From G020348385 sp964580235 (GTDB taxonomy: Bacteria > Acidobacteriota > Aminicenantia > Aminicenantales > Aminicenantaceae): a stretch of 31,601 nucleotides of DNA. The stretch spans positions 1-31,601 of the forward strand of contig CAZOJY010000029.1 of the NCBI GenBank assembly GCA_964580235.1, written 5' to 3'. Shown piece after piece: positions 17,158 to 27,045 of the stretch (the first letter of the stretch is position 1; every line of letters begins with the position of its first letter). A program made the position numbers and the translations under genes. The notes beneath the pieces were generated by a model that saw only the letters and a program-made list of their open reading frames with translations, did no database searches and was not told the DNA's origin.

Positions 17158-20100
17158 TCATTGATCGACTGTTTCGCTCAGGATCAAGAGCCAGCCTTTG
17201 CCCGGTTCGACGGGGATAAAATCGTCCAGTCCGAACACGGCTGATTCCTGAAAGTCTGCAATTTTAGGGCCGATAAGCCTCGCTTTAGATGGTTCCATGC
17301 CTAAGGTTTTCAAATCAATAAGAAGACGGCAGTCGGTTTTTTCTTCTGCCCAGCTGGCCAGGGAAATCAGAGTCTTGTCTTTTTTCACATATGCTGTAGC
17401 AAGAATGTTTTCATGATCGGTTTTTACCGGACATGATGCGGACCAGTACCCGATCATTTCAGTATCATTCATCCCGAATTCATCCCAGAATTTCCACATG
17501 GGCGCCGGATTTCCCGACCATGGAAGACGGGCCGTCATGCCGTACAGCATGCCACGCCATGGGTTTCCTCCTCCCTGAAGCATCTCGCCCATCAAACCGA
17601 AAGGAATCCCTGATATTTCCACCAGCCAAAAATCAGGCGGGGAATCATAATCAAAATATTCCCCGAACCAGAGACGGTTTATGTACGGAAAGTGTTCGAG
17701 GTAGAGATTGGCGCTGTTAGCAAAACCATCTCTGGGATTGAACTGATTGGCCGAATGGAGATCTATCAATGCGCCTTCTTTGTTTCTGTCCAATATCTTT
17801 CTCAAGCGTTTCATGACCGTCCGGTCAAAAGCCACATCATCGATATAAAGACCATCTATCCCGACATTTTTCACAAGCCAATTCAGGCCTTCCAGATAAT
17901 AGTTATGCCACCTGGAGACGCCGCTGTTGATGATGGCGGCATCCTTCAATTTGGGCACAAACCATCCGTTGATATAGTTGGATACCAGGTGTTCCTGCAG
18001 CCAAGAGAAACCCCCTCCCGGGCCACCGGAAAAAATTTCATTCCCCAGGCTGCGCAGCGCGAATATCTCCGGTGCTCTGTTGGTGAGCTCACGAACTGTG
18101 TAATAGATCTTGACCTTGAGACCGAGGCCATGAGCTTTATCGATATAATTTTTCATCTCCAGCGGACGGAGAAAAGGATAATTGATGTAGGGATTGATGG
18201 CAGTGGCATGATGGATGTTGATCGTATTCGCACCTGCGGCGGCTATTTCTTCCACAGGTCTATATTGGTGGTAAAACCTCGTGGACCACTGAGCCTTGGT
18301 ATCGAGCGTTTTGAACGGTGTTATCAAGAGGGAAAAGATGTAATGCAGCTCCTCCCCTTTTTTGATCGTCCTTTTACCGCTGTAGGCTTTGATTAAAAAA
18401 GTCCCATCCCCTGCCTCAGAGAAATCACACCCGCCTTTTCCATCATTCCACCACGAGAGGGGCATGATAAGCGGCTTGAGCTGGTAGAAATTGGTGTTTA
18501 ACGGACGGGAATAACGTTCGTCCCTGAAGCTGCACTGGAGCCCGGCATTCACATCCCCTATCCATGCTGAATCCTGGTTTTTTTTTGGATCCCACTTCCA
18601 CTGATACTGTTCCGGCCGGAAACCACCCTTAAATCCCATCCCCATCATGTATTTAGCGACATCCCTTTTGAGGGGAATCTCCAATCGAATATCATTTAGT
18701 TCGATGTCTTTAAGAGATGTTAATATGATGTTGAATTCGATATATCCATCGAACTCCAGTTGGGCCGAACACGTCATGGTCAGGGGGCCGGCCGTGTTTG
18801 TGGATTTCCAAGCAATGACACCGTCGGCCTTTTTTGTGAGTTCTGCTCCTTTCTCGGTCCAAGGAAGAACATTGGCATTGGCATCTTCTATAACGAGCCT
18901 TATCGAAGAGGCTAAGAACTCGCGGCCCTGGACTCCGATTTTGGTCACTTCTGGAGTAAAATAGCTCTGAATACTCTGCAAAAGTCCGGATTTGTCGATG
19001 GTCACTTCTCGCCCCAAACAGCTCATCCTGGTGTTGTAGAGTTTTAAAGGGGTAAAAGGAGGGACGATTCCGTCATCCAGAGCAGTGGTGGAATCTAGCC
19101 AGCGCAGACGGGAATGCCTCCAGGGATCACTGTCTCCAGCATCGCCAAGAATTTCCTCTGTCACCTGGAGCAGAATCAAAACCTTGCTGCTTTCCAATCC
19201 ATCTGGGGTCACCGTCACTTCGCCTTTGTATTCGCCAGGAGGTAATTCTTTCGGTACCTGTACGCCACACCAGAGAGCCTGGATTTTTCCTTTTTCGACC
19301 GGGCAGGTTTTGACAAATGCCTTTCCGCTCCAATCGACTCCTCCTGTGTTGAAACATCGGGAGGCTGTTGAGGGAATCACAATCCCTGTTTGCAAGTTTT
19401 TGAACTCGCCGAATGAAACCTTGAGATCACTTATCGCTGTGCGGCACGCATACACACCAATCTGGAACGCGTAAAACTCGCCGCGGCTGGCAGAGCCTTT
19501 GAAAATTTTGAGCGGGCCGCTTTGGATCCATCTGTATGGCAAATCTTCTGTCATCCGGATCGGATAAAACCGGTCTTCGGGGAAAAGAAGATAGGACGAG
19601 GAAGGATATCTGTCCAGCAAATTTTTGACTTCTGCGGCTGTGGCGATGATTTCCATCGGGAAAAAGCTGTTGAGAGAATCGATTGCCTGGAATTCTAAAA
19701 CATCGGCCTGGGGAAATTCGCCGGGATTAAGAGAAGACAAAGCATCTTGTGTCAGGCCATGAGATTGAAGCCATTCTGGGTCTGCTGTTTTTTCAGGTTC
19801 AGGGTATGTGACGGTGGGATAATTGCTGCGGCCTGACATCTGATAGGGCATGTAATACAGGTGATAGTCACCCGGACCGCTTGTCGGCTGAAACACGAAG
19901 TCGCCGAATTCGCGGTTGATATTGATTCGGCATAGATTCAAAACACGTTTTTCAGTCCGGGCATCGATCAAAACAGCCTCTTTTTGATCCGGATTCCAAT
20001 CCCGTCTTCTCCAGGGAACATGGGCCCATACAGCCTCCGCTTTTTCGTTGACCTGGAGCACTGCCCTGTGATTGCCGCACGAATCTTCATCCCAGTTCCC

Positions 20101-20190
20101 TGTCCCATAGGGAATAGCTTGTCTGCCAAAAAGGAAAGGCACAACAAGCACCATAAAGACCAAACAGACTGCAGCTATCTTAAAGCGCAT
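17158..20190 (-). CDS. Exported DUF6067 glycoside-hydrolase-like protein
   Basis: A 1010-residue protein with a signal peptide (residues 1-23). The N-terminal half (residues 25-620) is made of beta-sandwich segments (for example LPPGEYKGEVTVTPDG). The C-terminal part (about 630-960) reads as a (beta/alpha)8 barrel: GANTINIHHA, GLKVKIYYTVRELTN, then GIDGLYIDDVAFDR near residue 783 with candidate acidic residues, and LWFGEYFDYD. This matches DUF6067, annotated as a glycoside hydrolase domain related to GH123-like enzymes; the substrate is unknown. AGGAG precedes ATG. It starts 13 bases after the DUF169 stop and is probably the last gene of the TldD-to-DUF6067 operon. Confidence 0.8.
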   Translation of the reverse strand: MRFKIAAVCLVFMVLVVPFLFGRQAIPYGTGNWDEDSCGNHRAVLQVNEKAEAVWAHVPWRRRDWNPDQKEAVLIDARTEKRVLNLCRININREFGDFVFQPTSGPGDYHLYYMPYQMSGRSNYPTVTYPEPEKTADPEWLQSHGLTQDALSSLNPGEFPQADVLEFQAIDSLNSFFPMEIIATAAEVKNLLDRYPSSSYLLFPEDRFYPIRMTEDLPYRWIQSGPLKIFKGSASRGEFYAFQIGVYACRTAISDLKVSFGEFKNLQTGIVIPSTASRCFNTGGVDWSGKAFVKTCPVEKGKIQALWCGVQVPKELPPGEYKGEVTVTPDGLESSKVLILLQVTEEILGDAGDSDPWRHSRLRWLDSTTALDDGIVPPFTPLKLYNTRMSCLGREVTIDKSGLLQSIQSYFTPEVTKIGVQGREFLASSIRLVIEDANANVLPWTEKGAELTKKADGVIAWKSTNTAGPLTMTCSAQLEFDGYIEFNIILTSLKDIELNDIRLEIPLKRDVAKYMMGMGFKGGFRPEQYQWKWDPKKNQDSAWIGDVNAGLQCSFRDERYSRPLNTNFYQLKPLIMPLSWWNDGKGGCDFSEAGDGTFLIKAYSGKRTIKKGEELHYIFSLLITPFKTLDTKAQWSTRFYHQYRPVEEIAAAGANTINIHHATAINPYINYPFLRPLEMKNYIDKAHGLGLKVKIYYTVRELTNRAPEIFALRSLGNEIFSGGPGGGFSWLQEHLVSNYINGWFVPKLKDAAIINSGVSRWHNYYLEGLNWLVKNVGIDGLYIDDVAFDRTVMKRLRKILDRNKEGALIDLHSANQFNPRDGFANSANLYLEHFPYINRLWFGEYFDYDSPPDFWLVEISGIPFGLMGEMLQGGGNPWRGMLYGMTARLPWSGNPAPMWKFWDEFGMNDTEMIGYWSASCPVKTDHENILATAYVKKDKTLISLASWAEEKTDCRLLIDLKTLGMEPSKARLIGPKIADFQESAVFGLDDFIPVEPGKGWLLILSETVDQ

Positions 20191-20203
20191 GACTTCTCCT
20201 CAA

Positions 20204-20929
20204 TCACAGATCGGGCAAGCCTCTGGATTTTCTCAGGTTTTTAAGAAAGGGTTTGTATAAGAAGCTTCGTTTATCAAGATCGCAAAGCTGCTTAAACATG
20301 GATTTTGTCACTGTGAAAGCCAGCCTATCGGCAGGAATGTGCCTGCGCATGGCAATATCCGTGGCGCCGATCGAAGCTTGAGGTACGCTCAGGTCATCGA
20401 ACGGAAGAAGCTGCATGCAACCCGAGCCAAAGGGGGCGATCACAGGCGGGGAATCATCTGGGGCGCTGTTGTATTGGGCTCCATATGCAAGGGCAGCCAC
20501 TTGATCGGGATTTACAAAAAAGGTGATGCTTTTTGCATATTCCCATTGATCTTCCTTCAGCGGGCCGATCAAAATATGAGGATGGGTGGATTTGTAAGGT
20601 TTGGAAACATCGATCCATTTTTCCATCAGCTCATGGTTGGCTTTGAGACCTTCATCGTCCACGAGAAATCTTATAAAATCCTTTCTGGCACGTGTTTCCA
20701 CCCCGCACATCCACCGCCCTGCGCCTCCACACCCATAATGTTCTTTGGCGATGTGCAGGATTTTCCCTTCTGCCCATCTTTCATAATAAGCGAAAACACA
20801 ATCCCCCGGTTCAGGCCTGATAAGCGGCTCGAAAACGGAAGGATCAGGCGCATCATAAAAACCGATAAGCGGAATGGTTAAGTCTATCCTGCTGCAAAAA
20901 TTTGTCGGGTCTGGCTGCATTTCTCTCAT
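20204..20929 (-). CDS. DUF169 family protein
   Basis: A 241-residue soluble protein without a signal peptide. The layout fits DUF169: an N-terminal PLIGFYD segment, a Cys-containing GCGGAGRWMCG region at about residues 66-76, KSITFFVNPDQVAALAYGAQYN in the middle, and a Cys/Gly-rich GSGCMQLLPF block. DUF169 proteins are widespread in anaerobes and their function is unknown; the conserved Cys may bind a metal or cluster (guess). The start is chosen as the first ATG; a second ATG three codons later is equally possible and the ribosome site is weak. It lies 63 bases after the DUF5107 gene and 13 bases before the DUF6067 gene. Confidence 0.8.
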   Translation of the reverse strand: MREMQPDPTNFCSRIDLTIPLIGFYDAPDPSVFEPLIRPEPGDCVFAYYERWAEGKILHIAKEHYGCGGAGRWMCGVETRARKDFIRFLVDDEGLKANHELMEKWIDVSKPYKSTHPHILIGPLKEDQWEYAKSITFFVNPDQVAALAYGAQYNSAPDDSPPVIAPFGSGCMQLLPFDDLSVPQASIGATDIAMRRHIPADRLAFTVTKSMFKQLCDLDKRSFLYKPFLKNLRKSRGLPDL

Positions 20930-20992
20930 ACAAGGAATTTATCCTATTTTGGGATGGAATCCAAGAAAAACTAATTCCCAATCAGATGCCGG

Positions 20993-23900
20993 CTACCGGA
21001 TGATGGTGCGTATTTTTTTCAGAAAATCTTCCGGAAGCCTATTTTTTCTCAAGAGTTCTCTGCCCTGTCTTCTTTCTCCTAGATCGATTAAGGCTAATCC
21101 TCCGAAATACTGGTTATCTCCCTGAGATTCCAAGTGTTCAAGGGTATAGTCATAGATCGCTTTTTTTAATTCCTCTGCTTTTTCTCGGTTGCCCGATTTG
21201 TCAAAACAGTATGCAATGAGATAATTCTGCATTCTCTGGTCCGACTCATAAGGCTGTCCAGATCCCAGGTTTTCCGGGTATGTTTTGGCCTTTTCAAGAT
21301 GCCGGATCGCCTGTTCATAATCTTGTTTCTTGATCTCATCCAATCCGAGATTCACATGGCATCGGACGAAAAGATCGTGCACACCGGTTGCTCCTTCGGA
21401 CGGGAGGATTTCCAAATCATCCAGGATGGCCGCCGCTTCTGCATTTCGCTCATTCCCGATAAAAGCCCGTGCCAGGTCTACCCGGAGGTAATCCTTCTTC
21501 GGGAAAAGGCGGTCCGCTTCCAACGCCGCTTCCAAGGCTTTTTCAGGCTGATGTTGTTCGCTGTAGAAATCGATCAACATGTGCCATGTTTTCCATGTTT
21601 TGGGATCGGTCTTGACGGCTTGCTCATAATCTGCCTGCGTCTTCTGCAGGTCGATTGTTTTATAAAAATAACCGCGCGCCAGATAAAACGGTGCAAAATC
21701 CGGCCGACCGCAGGCATCGAAAAACTCTCTGGCTTCCTGAACTCTCGCTTTACTCCACAAAATCAGAGCAAGATAATATTTGGCCTTCCAGTCTTGAGGA
21801 TTTTCCCGATAAGCCCACTGCAAAACAGGAATGGACTCTTCGCGAAAAGGGAACACCAACCAGGGAGATAAGTCCTGTGCTCCATCGAGATATTTTCGGC
21901 TCTTTTCTGGATCTGCTTCTCTGAGGAGATAAGACAGCCAGTAGCGGCTGGTAGGGTAATCCGGGATAAAAGCCAACAATTGAATGGCCTGTTCGTTCAA
22001 TCCAAGGTTGACATAATGGAGAGCAAGCTCAACATAAGTCTCATTCGGCAGCTCGTTGCGGATCATGCTGCGGAAGTTCTCTAGCCTGGCATGACTAGGT
22101 TCCGTTAAATAGAGTTCATATCGGGCCAGATGATTAAGAGGCTCGATTTCCAGAACTTTCCGGCACACGGCTTGGGCGTTGTATGGTTTAGAATTAAGAC
22201 GATAAATCGCGGCCTCCAGGAGCATGGCATTGATGTTGTAGGCATTATAATTAAGGGATCTTTGGATATATTCCCTGGCAAGCGCATAGTTTTTCTCTAA
22301 AAAGAAAATTTCTGCCATTTGAGCGTATGCACCCGAGCGGTACTCGAGAGATCGGGCTGCCCATCCTAGATTTTCTTTGGCGTCAGTAAGATTTCCAAGC
22401 CAGCGGGCAATAATCCCACAGACATAGTTGGCTTCGGGATCATACATTTCATTCAACAAAGCCCTGTGGGCATAAAACCTGGCGGTTTCATACTCCCCTC
22501 TTCTGCAGTAAAGCTCTGCCACGCGGCAGAGGGCCCGCGTGTGGAGCGGCTCTTTTTCCAGACAGAGCAAATAGTTTTCCAAAGCCGAATAATAATTTCT
22601 TTCCTGCTCGTATCGTTTGGCCAGAAGATAGCGCCCTTCTGCAGTTCTTTCATCGAAGGGATGAAACCGAATCGGGCGCTCCAGGTCGTTGGCTTTTGGA
22701 TCACTGGAATAGAAAAGGCTGTGATCGACCTTGATTTCTAACGTCTGATCCTCGGCCCTATTCAAAGGGATCTCTTTTTGATATATTTCAGCCGGATTTA
22801 GGGCCAGATGTTCTCGAAAAATCTCATCTTCCCCATAGGTTGCGACAATGGGGGCATCTATTCTTTGTAAGGGGAACAATCCGACTTTAGCAGAATCCTG
22901 GTCTTGTTCGACGTGAAGGACCCCTAAAGGAGAGGCTTTTGTCATCGGACCAATGTTTTTATATGGGAACCAGATTTCTTTCCAACTGTCAGCCGTATAC
23001 GGAAGGAAGAACGAATGGTCGCTCTGGTTGAAATACCGCCCTGCCTGTGGCTCGCTGTACTGGCCATCTGTGTCCGTCAGCAGGTCTTCCCATATCATTC
23101 CCTGACGGGAGAGGCCCCAGATCCATATTTTTTGTCCCGGAACATCATCATACCGTGCCCAGTGACCGAATCCGAACCGCAGATCATGCCAGTAGCCTCC
23201 AAAAAAATTCTCGTACTCGCCGACAGTGAAATAGCTTTTATAAGATCCGAAATCATTATTCCTGTACCAGGATAAATCGCGTCCCTCCTCATCCACAGGC
23301 CAGGGACTGAGCGGAACATTATAGTTGTGGCCGATACGGTGAATCCCGGGAAAGATATACTGGAGATCTTTGGTGGCCTTCACGGCTGCGTTCATCCAGG
23401 AATAATAGGACTGATGAAAGGGTGAAGGATTGTACCAGAAGGTTTTGGTTACAAAAAAGGCTTTATTCTTTGGCAGAGTGATGGTCACGCTCCATCGCGT
23501 ACGGGAGGGCAAGTCCATCGTGCCCACCACACAGCTTACACTCCCACCGGGATTTTCATGGATTAGATAATCGACAGGAGCGGCTGTGGAAGGCGTGTGT
23601 CCAACAATCCCAAAATTAAACTCTATCCCTCCGGATGTCCAAGGCCCCCTCAAGGCAATCTCACGAAATTTCATCACGTGGTTGGTGTAGATGAATTCGT
23701 TCCCTGTGGATTTCTCGGTGGCTCCCCAGACTTTTCCTCCGACCTCTGGCAACACAGAAACAGAAATGTAAGGATTTTCCATTCTTATGACCTTCCAATC
23801 TTTATCGACAGAAGTTTTGCTGAGTTTATCGAAGAAAAAATAAGGGTAGAGCCGGGCTCCTCGTCCCCAAAGGCCGGACCTTGCAAGAATAGGGACAGGA

Positions 23901-24046
23901 TCGGGTTCAGAAAAAGGATAGGTTTTGATGGTTTCCACCCGCTCTTCGACCGTCGCTTTGCCAGAGGGAACACAATCCACGGCAAATAGCGCGACAATCA
24001 TGATGAAAATCAGTGAAAATGCCCCCTCCGTTCGTTCAATTTTCAT
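20993..24046 (-). CDS. DUF5107 domain protein with long TPR array
   Basis: A 1017-residue exported protein. Residues 1-30 are a signal sequence; a Cys follows (FAVDC), but the Asp before it is unusual for a lipobox. Residues about 40-430 form the DUF5107 domain, with VLPEVGGKVWGATEKSTG, SGGIEFNFGIVGHTPSTA and a WGLSRQGMIW block, a beta-sandwich resembling aldose-epimerase-like folds. Residues about 440-1000 are a series of TPR helices (YYSALENYLLCLEKEPLHTRA and many more). Relatives occur in glycan-utilisation loci; a sugar-binding or modifying role on a protein-interaction scaffold is plausible but unproven. AGGAGCTTCC precedes ATG. It follows TldE by 44 bases. Confidence 0.82.
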   Translation of the reverse strand: MKIERTEGAFSLIFIMIVALFAVDCVPSGKATVEERVETIKTYPFSEPDPVPILARSGLWGRGARLYPYFFFDKLSKTSVDKDWKVIRMENPYISVSVLPEVGGKVWGATEKSTGNEFIYTNHVMKFREIALRGPWTSGGIEFNFGIVGHTPSTAAPVDYLIHENPGGSVSCVVGTMDLPSRTRWSVTITLPKNKAFFVTKTFWYNPSPFHQSYYSWMNAAVKATKDLQYIFPGIHRIGHNYNVPLSPWPVDEEGRDLSWYRNNDFGSYKSYFTVGEYENFFGGYWHDLRFGFGHWARYDDVPGQKIWIWGLSRQGMIWEDLLTDTDGQYSEPQAGRYFNQSDHSFFLPYTADSWKEIWFPYKNIGPMTKASPLGVLHVEQDQDSAKVGLFPLQRIDAPIVATYGEDEIFREHLALNPAEIYQKEIPLNRAEDQTLEIKVDHSLFYSSDPKANDLERPIRFHPFDERTAEGRYLLAKRYEQERNYYSALENYLLCLEKEPLHTRALCRVAELYCRRGEYETARFYAHRALLNEMYDPEANYVCGIIARWLGNLTDAKENLGWAARSLEYRSGAYAQMAEIFFLEKNYALAREYIQRSLNYNAYNINAMLLEAAIYRLNSKPYNAQAVCRKVLEIEPLNHLARYELYLTEPSHARLENFRSMIRNELPNETYVELALHYVNLGLNEQAIQLLAFIPDYPTSRYWLSYLLREADPEKSRKYLDGAQDLSPWLVFPFREESIPVLQWAYRENPQDWKAKYYLALILWSKARVQEAREFFDACGRPDFAPFYLARGYFYKTIDLQKTQADYEQAVKTDPKTWKTWHMLIDFYSEQHQPEKALEAALEADRLFPKKDYLRVDLARAFIGNERNAEAAAILDDLEILPSEGATGVHDLFVRCHVNLGLDEIKKQDYEQAIRHLEKAKTYPENLGSGQPYESDQRMQNYLIAYCFDKSGNREKAEELKKAIYDYTLEHLESQGDNQYFGGLALIDLGERRQGRELLRKNRLPEDFLKKIRTIIR

Positions 24047-24090
24047 GGAAGCTCCTCGTGTTCGAAGATCTTGGGTGAGTAAAGATACTC

Positions 24091-25425
24091 CTACTCACCT
24101 CCGATCTGCATGGATTTGATCCGGAATGTTGGGGCAGTGAAACTTCGATATAGGTTCAGATCATTGCCGACCATGTCGATCGAATTCAGCATTTCAAAAG
24201 CTGTTCCCGCAATAGTCAGCCCTTTGACAGGAAATGCGATTTTCCCGTTCTCGATCCAGAAGCCTGACGCCCCTCCGCTGAAATTTCCATTAACCGGGAT
24301 GATTCCGTATCCCGTGACGCTCTTGAGGTAAAGCCCCTTTTTCGTGGCTCTGATGATATTCTCTGGATTGTCTGTTCCGGCATCCATGAAAAAATTGTGT
24401 GCTCCAATGCCTGGAAGACGCCTGAATCCACCACGGGAGGCATTACCCGTGCTTTTCACTCCGGCCCTTTTTGCCACGATCGTATTGTACATAAAACCCT
24501 TCAATACTCCTTTATCCACGATTATTCTCTTTTGAGTCGGCACTCCTTCTCCATCGAAAGGTTTGCTCCCTATTCCTTTCGGACGGATTCCATCATCGAT
24601 GATCGTCACCAGCTCAGAGGCGATCTTTTGATCCATCCGGTCAGCCAGGAAGCTTGCTCCCTGGAGAACGCGTTCCCCGTTTACGGCCGCCAGAATTCCT
24701 CCTAAAACTGATCGTGCGGTATCCGGATCAAAAATCACATCGGCTTTCTGTGTTTTTATCATTTGAGGATCCAGCATGTCGTATGCTTTTCTTGCTGCTT
24801 TTTCGGCAACTTCCTCAGGAGTTTTGAGTTCCTGAAAATACCGCCGCGTACAATTATCCCCGCCAGATGATTTCTGATCTCCCTTTTCGGCAACAACATA
24901 AACGCCGAATGAGCATGCTGTTTCTCTATAGGACTTTGACAGGCCGTTGGAATTGGCCAGATAGACCTCAGATTCGCCCTCACTGTATCCTGATCCTGCA
25001 CTTTTTGTGATGCGGGAATCTTTCATGGCCAGCCTTTCGACTTCCTTGGCCAATTCGATCTTTTGATCCGTTGTGACCTGGGCAATTTGAGGATCATACA
25101 GGCCGGAAACATCGGCAAGGCCCTTGTCGTTAGGAAGCGCGTTGTTTTCATCGGCTGTTGTGTTCGCGGCGAATCCAATCGCCCGCTCCACAGCATTTTG
25201 TAGTGCACTTTCAGAAAAGTCATTGCAGCTGGCAAAGGCCATTTTTCCCTGGCCAAAAACTCTGAATCCCACCCCATGGGAAGCCGCCTCCTGAACGGTT
25301 TCGATCTCGCCGTTCCGGACTTCGATTTGCAGGTTTCGGCCTGTTTCTAAATAAACTTCAGCCTGATCAGCCCCTTTATCCAAACACTTTTTCACCATTC
25401 TTTTTGTTAAAGCGATGTAATCCAT
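24091..25425 (-). CDS. pmbA: TldE/PmbA-type metallopeptidase subunit
   Basis: A 444-residue protein of the usual PmbA/TldE length, with no signal peptide. Family features are the N-terminal GADQAEVYLETGRNLQIEVR, the mid-region TKSAGSGYSEGESEVYLANS-like block, and the C-terminal FEMLNSIDMVGNDLNLYRS. It lacks the HExxxH motif, as expected for the TldE partner, which forms a heterodimer with TldD that cleaves unfolded peptides and, in some systems, matures modified peptides. AAGGAGATACTT precedes ATG. It starts 21 bases after the tldD stop. The TldD partner here appears exported, which raises the question of where the pair works. Confidence 0.9.
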   Translation of the reverse strand: MDYIALTKRMVKKCLDKGADQAEVYLETGRNLQIEVRNGEIETVQEAASHGVGFRVFGQGKMAFASCNDFSESALQNAVERAIGFAANTTADENNALPNDKGLADVSGLYDPQIAQVTTDQKIELAKEVERLAMKDSRITKSAGSGYSEGESEVYLANSNGLSKSYRETACSFGVYVVAEKGDQKSSGGDNCTRRYFQELKTPEEVAEKAARKAYDMLDPQMIKTQKADVIFDPDTARSVLGGILAAVNGERVLQGASFLADRMDQKIASELVTIIDDGIRPKGIGSKPFDGEGVPTQKRIIVDKGVLKGFMYNTIVAKRAGVKSTGNASRGGFRRLPGIGAHNFFMDAGTDNPENIIRATKKGLYLKSVTGYGIIPVNGNFSGGASGFWIENGKIAFPVKGLTIAGTAFEMLNSIDMVGNDLNLYRSFTAPTFRIKSMQIGGE

Positions 25426-25446
25426 AAGTATCTCCTTTTTCCTGGC

Positions 25447-26988
25447 TTATCCTCTGGCCCGGCTTCCACCCACATTGATGCCCCGGATCCTGACAGTCGG
25501 CTGCCCAACCGATACCTCAGCTGCTTGCCCCTTGCCGCAAGTTCCTGGGCCAAAAGCCAGGTCATCTCCCACAGCATCGATGTTTGAAATGATATCCAGA
25601 CAATTGCCGATCAAAGTCGCTCCTTTGACCGGTGTTGTCTTTTTTCCCTTTTCGATCAGGTAGGCTTCCCGGCAGGTGAAATTGAAAACCCCGGTGGTTG
25701 GATTCACACTTCCTCCGCTGAGACTCTGAACATAAATCCCGCTTTTGGTCGATGCAAGAATATCCGCCGGATTATCGTTTCCTTTATCGATATAAGTGTT
25801 TGTCATGCGGGGGATCGGAAGATACTCGAAACTCTCGCGGCGTCCGTTTCCCGTACGCTCCATGCCCAGCTGTTTGGCCGAAAGGATATCGGTCATGTAC
25901 TTTTCGAGCACACCGTTTTTAATCAAGATATTTTTCCTCATCTGGGTGCCTTCATCGTCGAAATTTGTCGTTCCCCTGAAATTCGGAAGGCTTCCATTGT
26001 CCACCATGGTGAAAACATCGCTGGCAACTTTCTGCCCGAGTTTTCCGGTAAATACTCCGGTCTTTTTTGCAATACTATCCGCTTCGAGTGGATGTCCGAC
26101 TGCCTCGTGCACAAGAACACCGCCCCAGCCGTTTTGCATGACAACATCCATTTTTCCTGCAGGGCAATCCGAGGCTTCGAGCATAACGATCGATTCCTGG
26201 GCGCACGTGCGGGCGACTTCCTCCGGGGTGACCGTTTCGAACATCTCGAAGCCAGAATGTTTGCTCAATCTTTCGCGGCCCATGTGGCGTGTGCTGCTGC
26301 CGACACCCAGCGTTTGAACGATAAAAAACATCAGCGGAAGCTCATCGCTCAGGAGAAGGCCCTCGCTGTTGGCTATGGTTCTTCCTCTCACTTCATCATA
26401 ATAGCTGATAGTGGCCATTTTTATTTTTGGGTCAAAATCCAAGGCGGCCTGGTTTGCCCTCTGCATGACTTCTAAACGTCGGGCGTCGGCGATATCTTCA
26501 AGGGGAAGATTGACGGTGATGTAAGATTTCCGAGTCTGTTCTTTGACATTGACGGGGACAATTTTGTCCGCTCCCCGGGCAACATAAGAAGCCACGTCCG
26601 CCGCTTTCGACAGGCTTTCTTCCGTGATGTCATCGGTATAGGCGAAGCCGGTTTTATCCCCGGATATGACTCTGACACCGGCTCCTTGATTGATCCCGAA
26701 AACAGCACTTTTGAATTTGGACTCTTCCATGGTAATATTCCGGGATATCCGATTTTCGACATACACATCTGCAAATTCCCCCCCCTTTTCAAGGGCTTTT
26801 TGTATCGTTCGATCGTAGACCTGAGGATCAAGCTCCATTTTTGTGCTGACAGAAGTCGCCCTTCTGCAGGAGAGAAGCTGCGTCATAATGGCCGGAGTCG
26901 CAGCGATGGCTATTCCTCCTTTGACACTCATCCGGAGGAATTTTCTTCGAGGGATATCCTCCGCAAAAACCTTTTTAATTGTTTTCAT
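25447..26988 (-). CDS. tldD: TldD-type zinc metallopeptidase with Tat signal
   Basis: A 513-residue protein started at ATG 26988, which has GAGGTCAAAC just upstream; earlier in-frame ATG 27000 and TTG 27018 are less well supported. The zinc motif is HEAVGH (H294, E295, H299), and the C-terminal GTCGKGQ block matches TldD. Unlike the cytoplasmic E. coli protein, it begins with a twin-arginine signal (PRRKFLRMS, R14-R15), a hydrophobic stretch and QLLSC (C41), which resembles a lipobox. It is therefore predicted to be exported folded, perhaps as a lipoprotein. TldD normally works with TldE, encoded immediately downstream. No obvious peptide substrate gene lies next to it. Confidence 0.9.
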   Translation of the reverse strand: MKTIKKVFAEDIPRRKFLRMSVKGGIAIAATPAIMTQLLSCRRATSVSTKMELDPQVYDRTIQKALEKGGEFADVYVENRISRNITMEESKFKSAVFGINQGAGVRVISGDKTGFAYTDDITEESLSKAADVASYVARGADKIVPVNVKEQTRKSYITVNLPLEDIADARRLEVMQRANQAALDFDPKIKMATISYYDEVRGRTIANSEGLLLSDELPLMFFIVQTLGVGSSTRHMGRERLSKHSGFEMFETVTPEEVARTCAQESIVMLEASDCPAGKMDVVMQNGWGGVLVHEAVGHPLEADSIAKKTGVFTGKLGQKVASDVFTMVDNGSLPNFRGTTNFDDEGTQMRKNILIKNGVLEKYMTDILSAKQLGMERTGNGRRESFEYLPIPRMTNTYIDKGNDNPADILASTKSGIYVQSLSGGSVNPTTGVFNFTCREAYLIEKGKKTTPVKGATLIGNCLDIISNIDAVGDDLAFGPGTCGKGQAAEVSVGQPTVRIRGINVGGSRARG

Positions 26989-27045
26989 GTTTGACCTCAT
27001 TTTTGCTGGATTAGCCAAGATAATTTATAAATTATCCAGGCTACC

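Noticed and set aside
20993..24046. Lipoprotein signal on the DUF5107 protein
   Set aside because: The Cys is preceded by Asp (AVDC), which does not fit a normal lipobox, so ordinary export is as likely.
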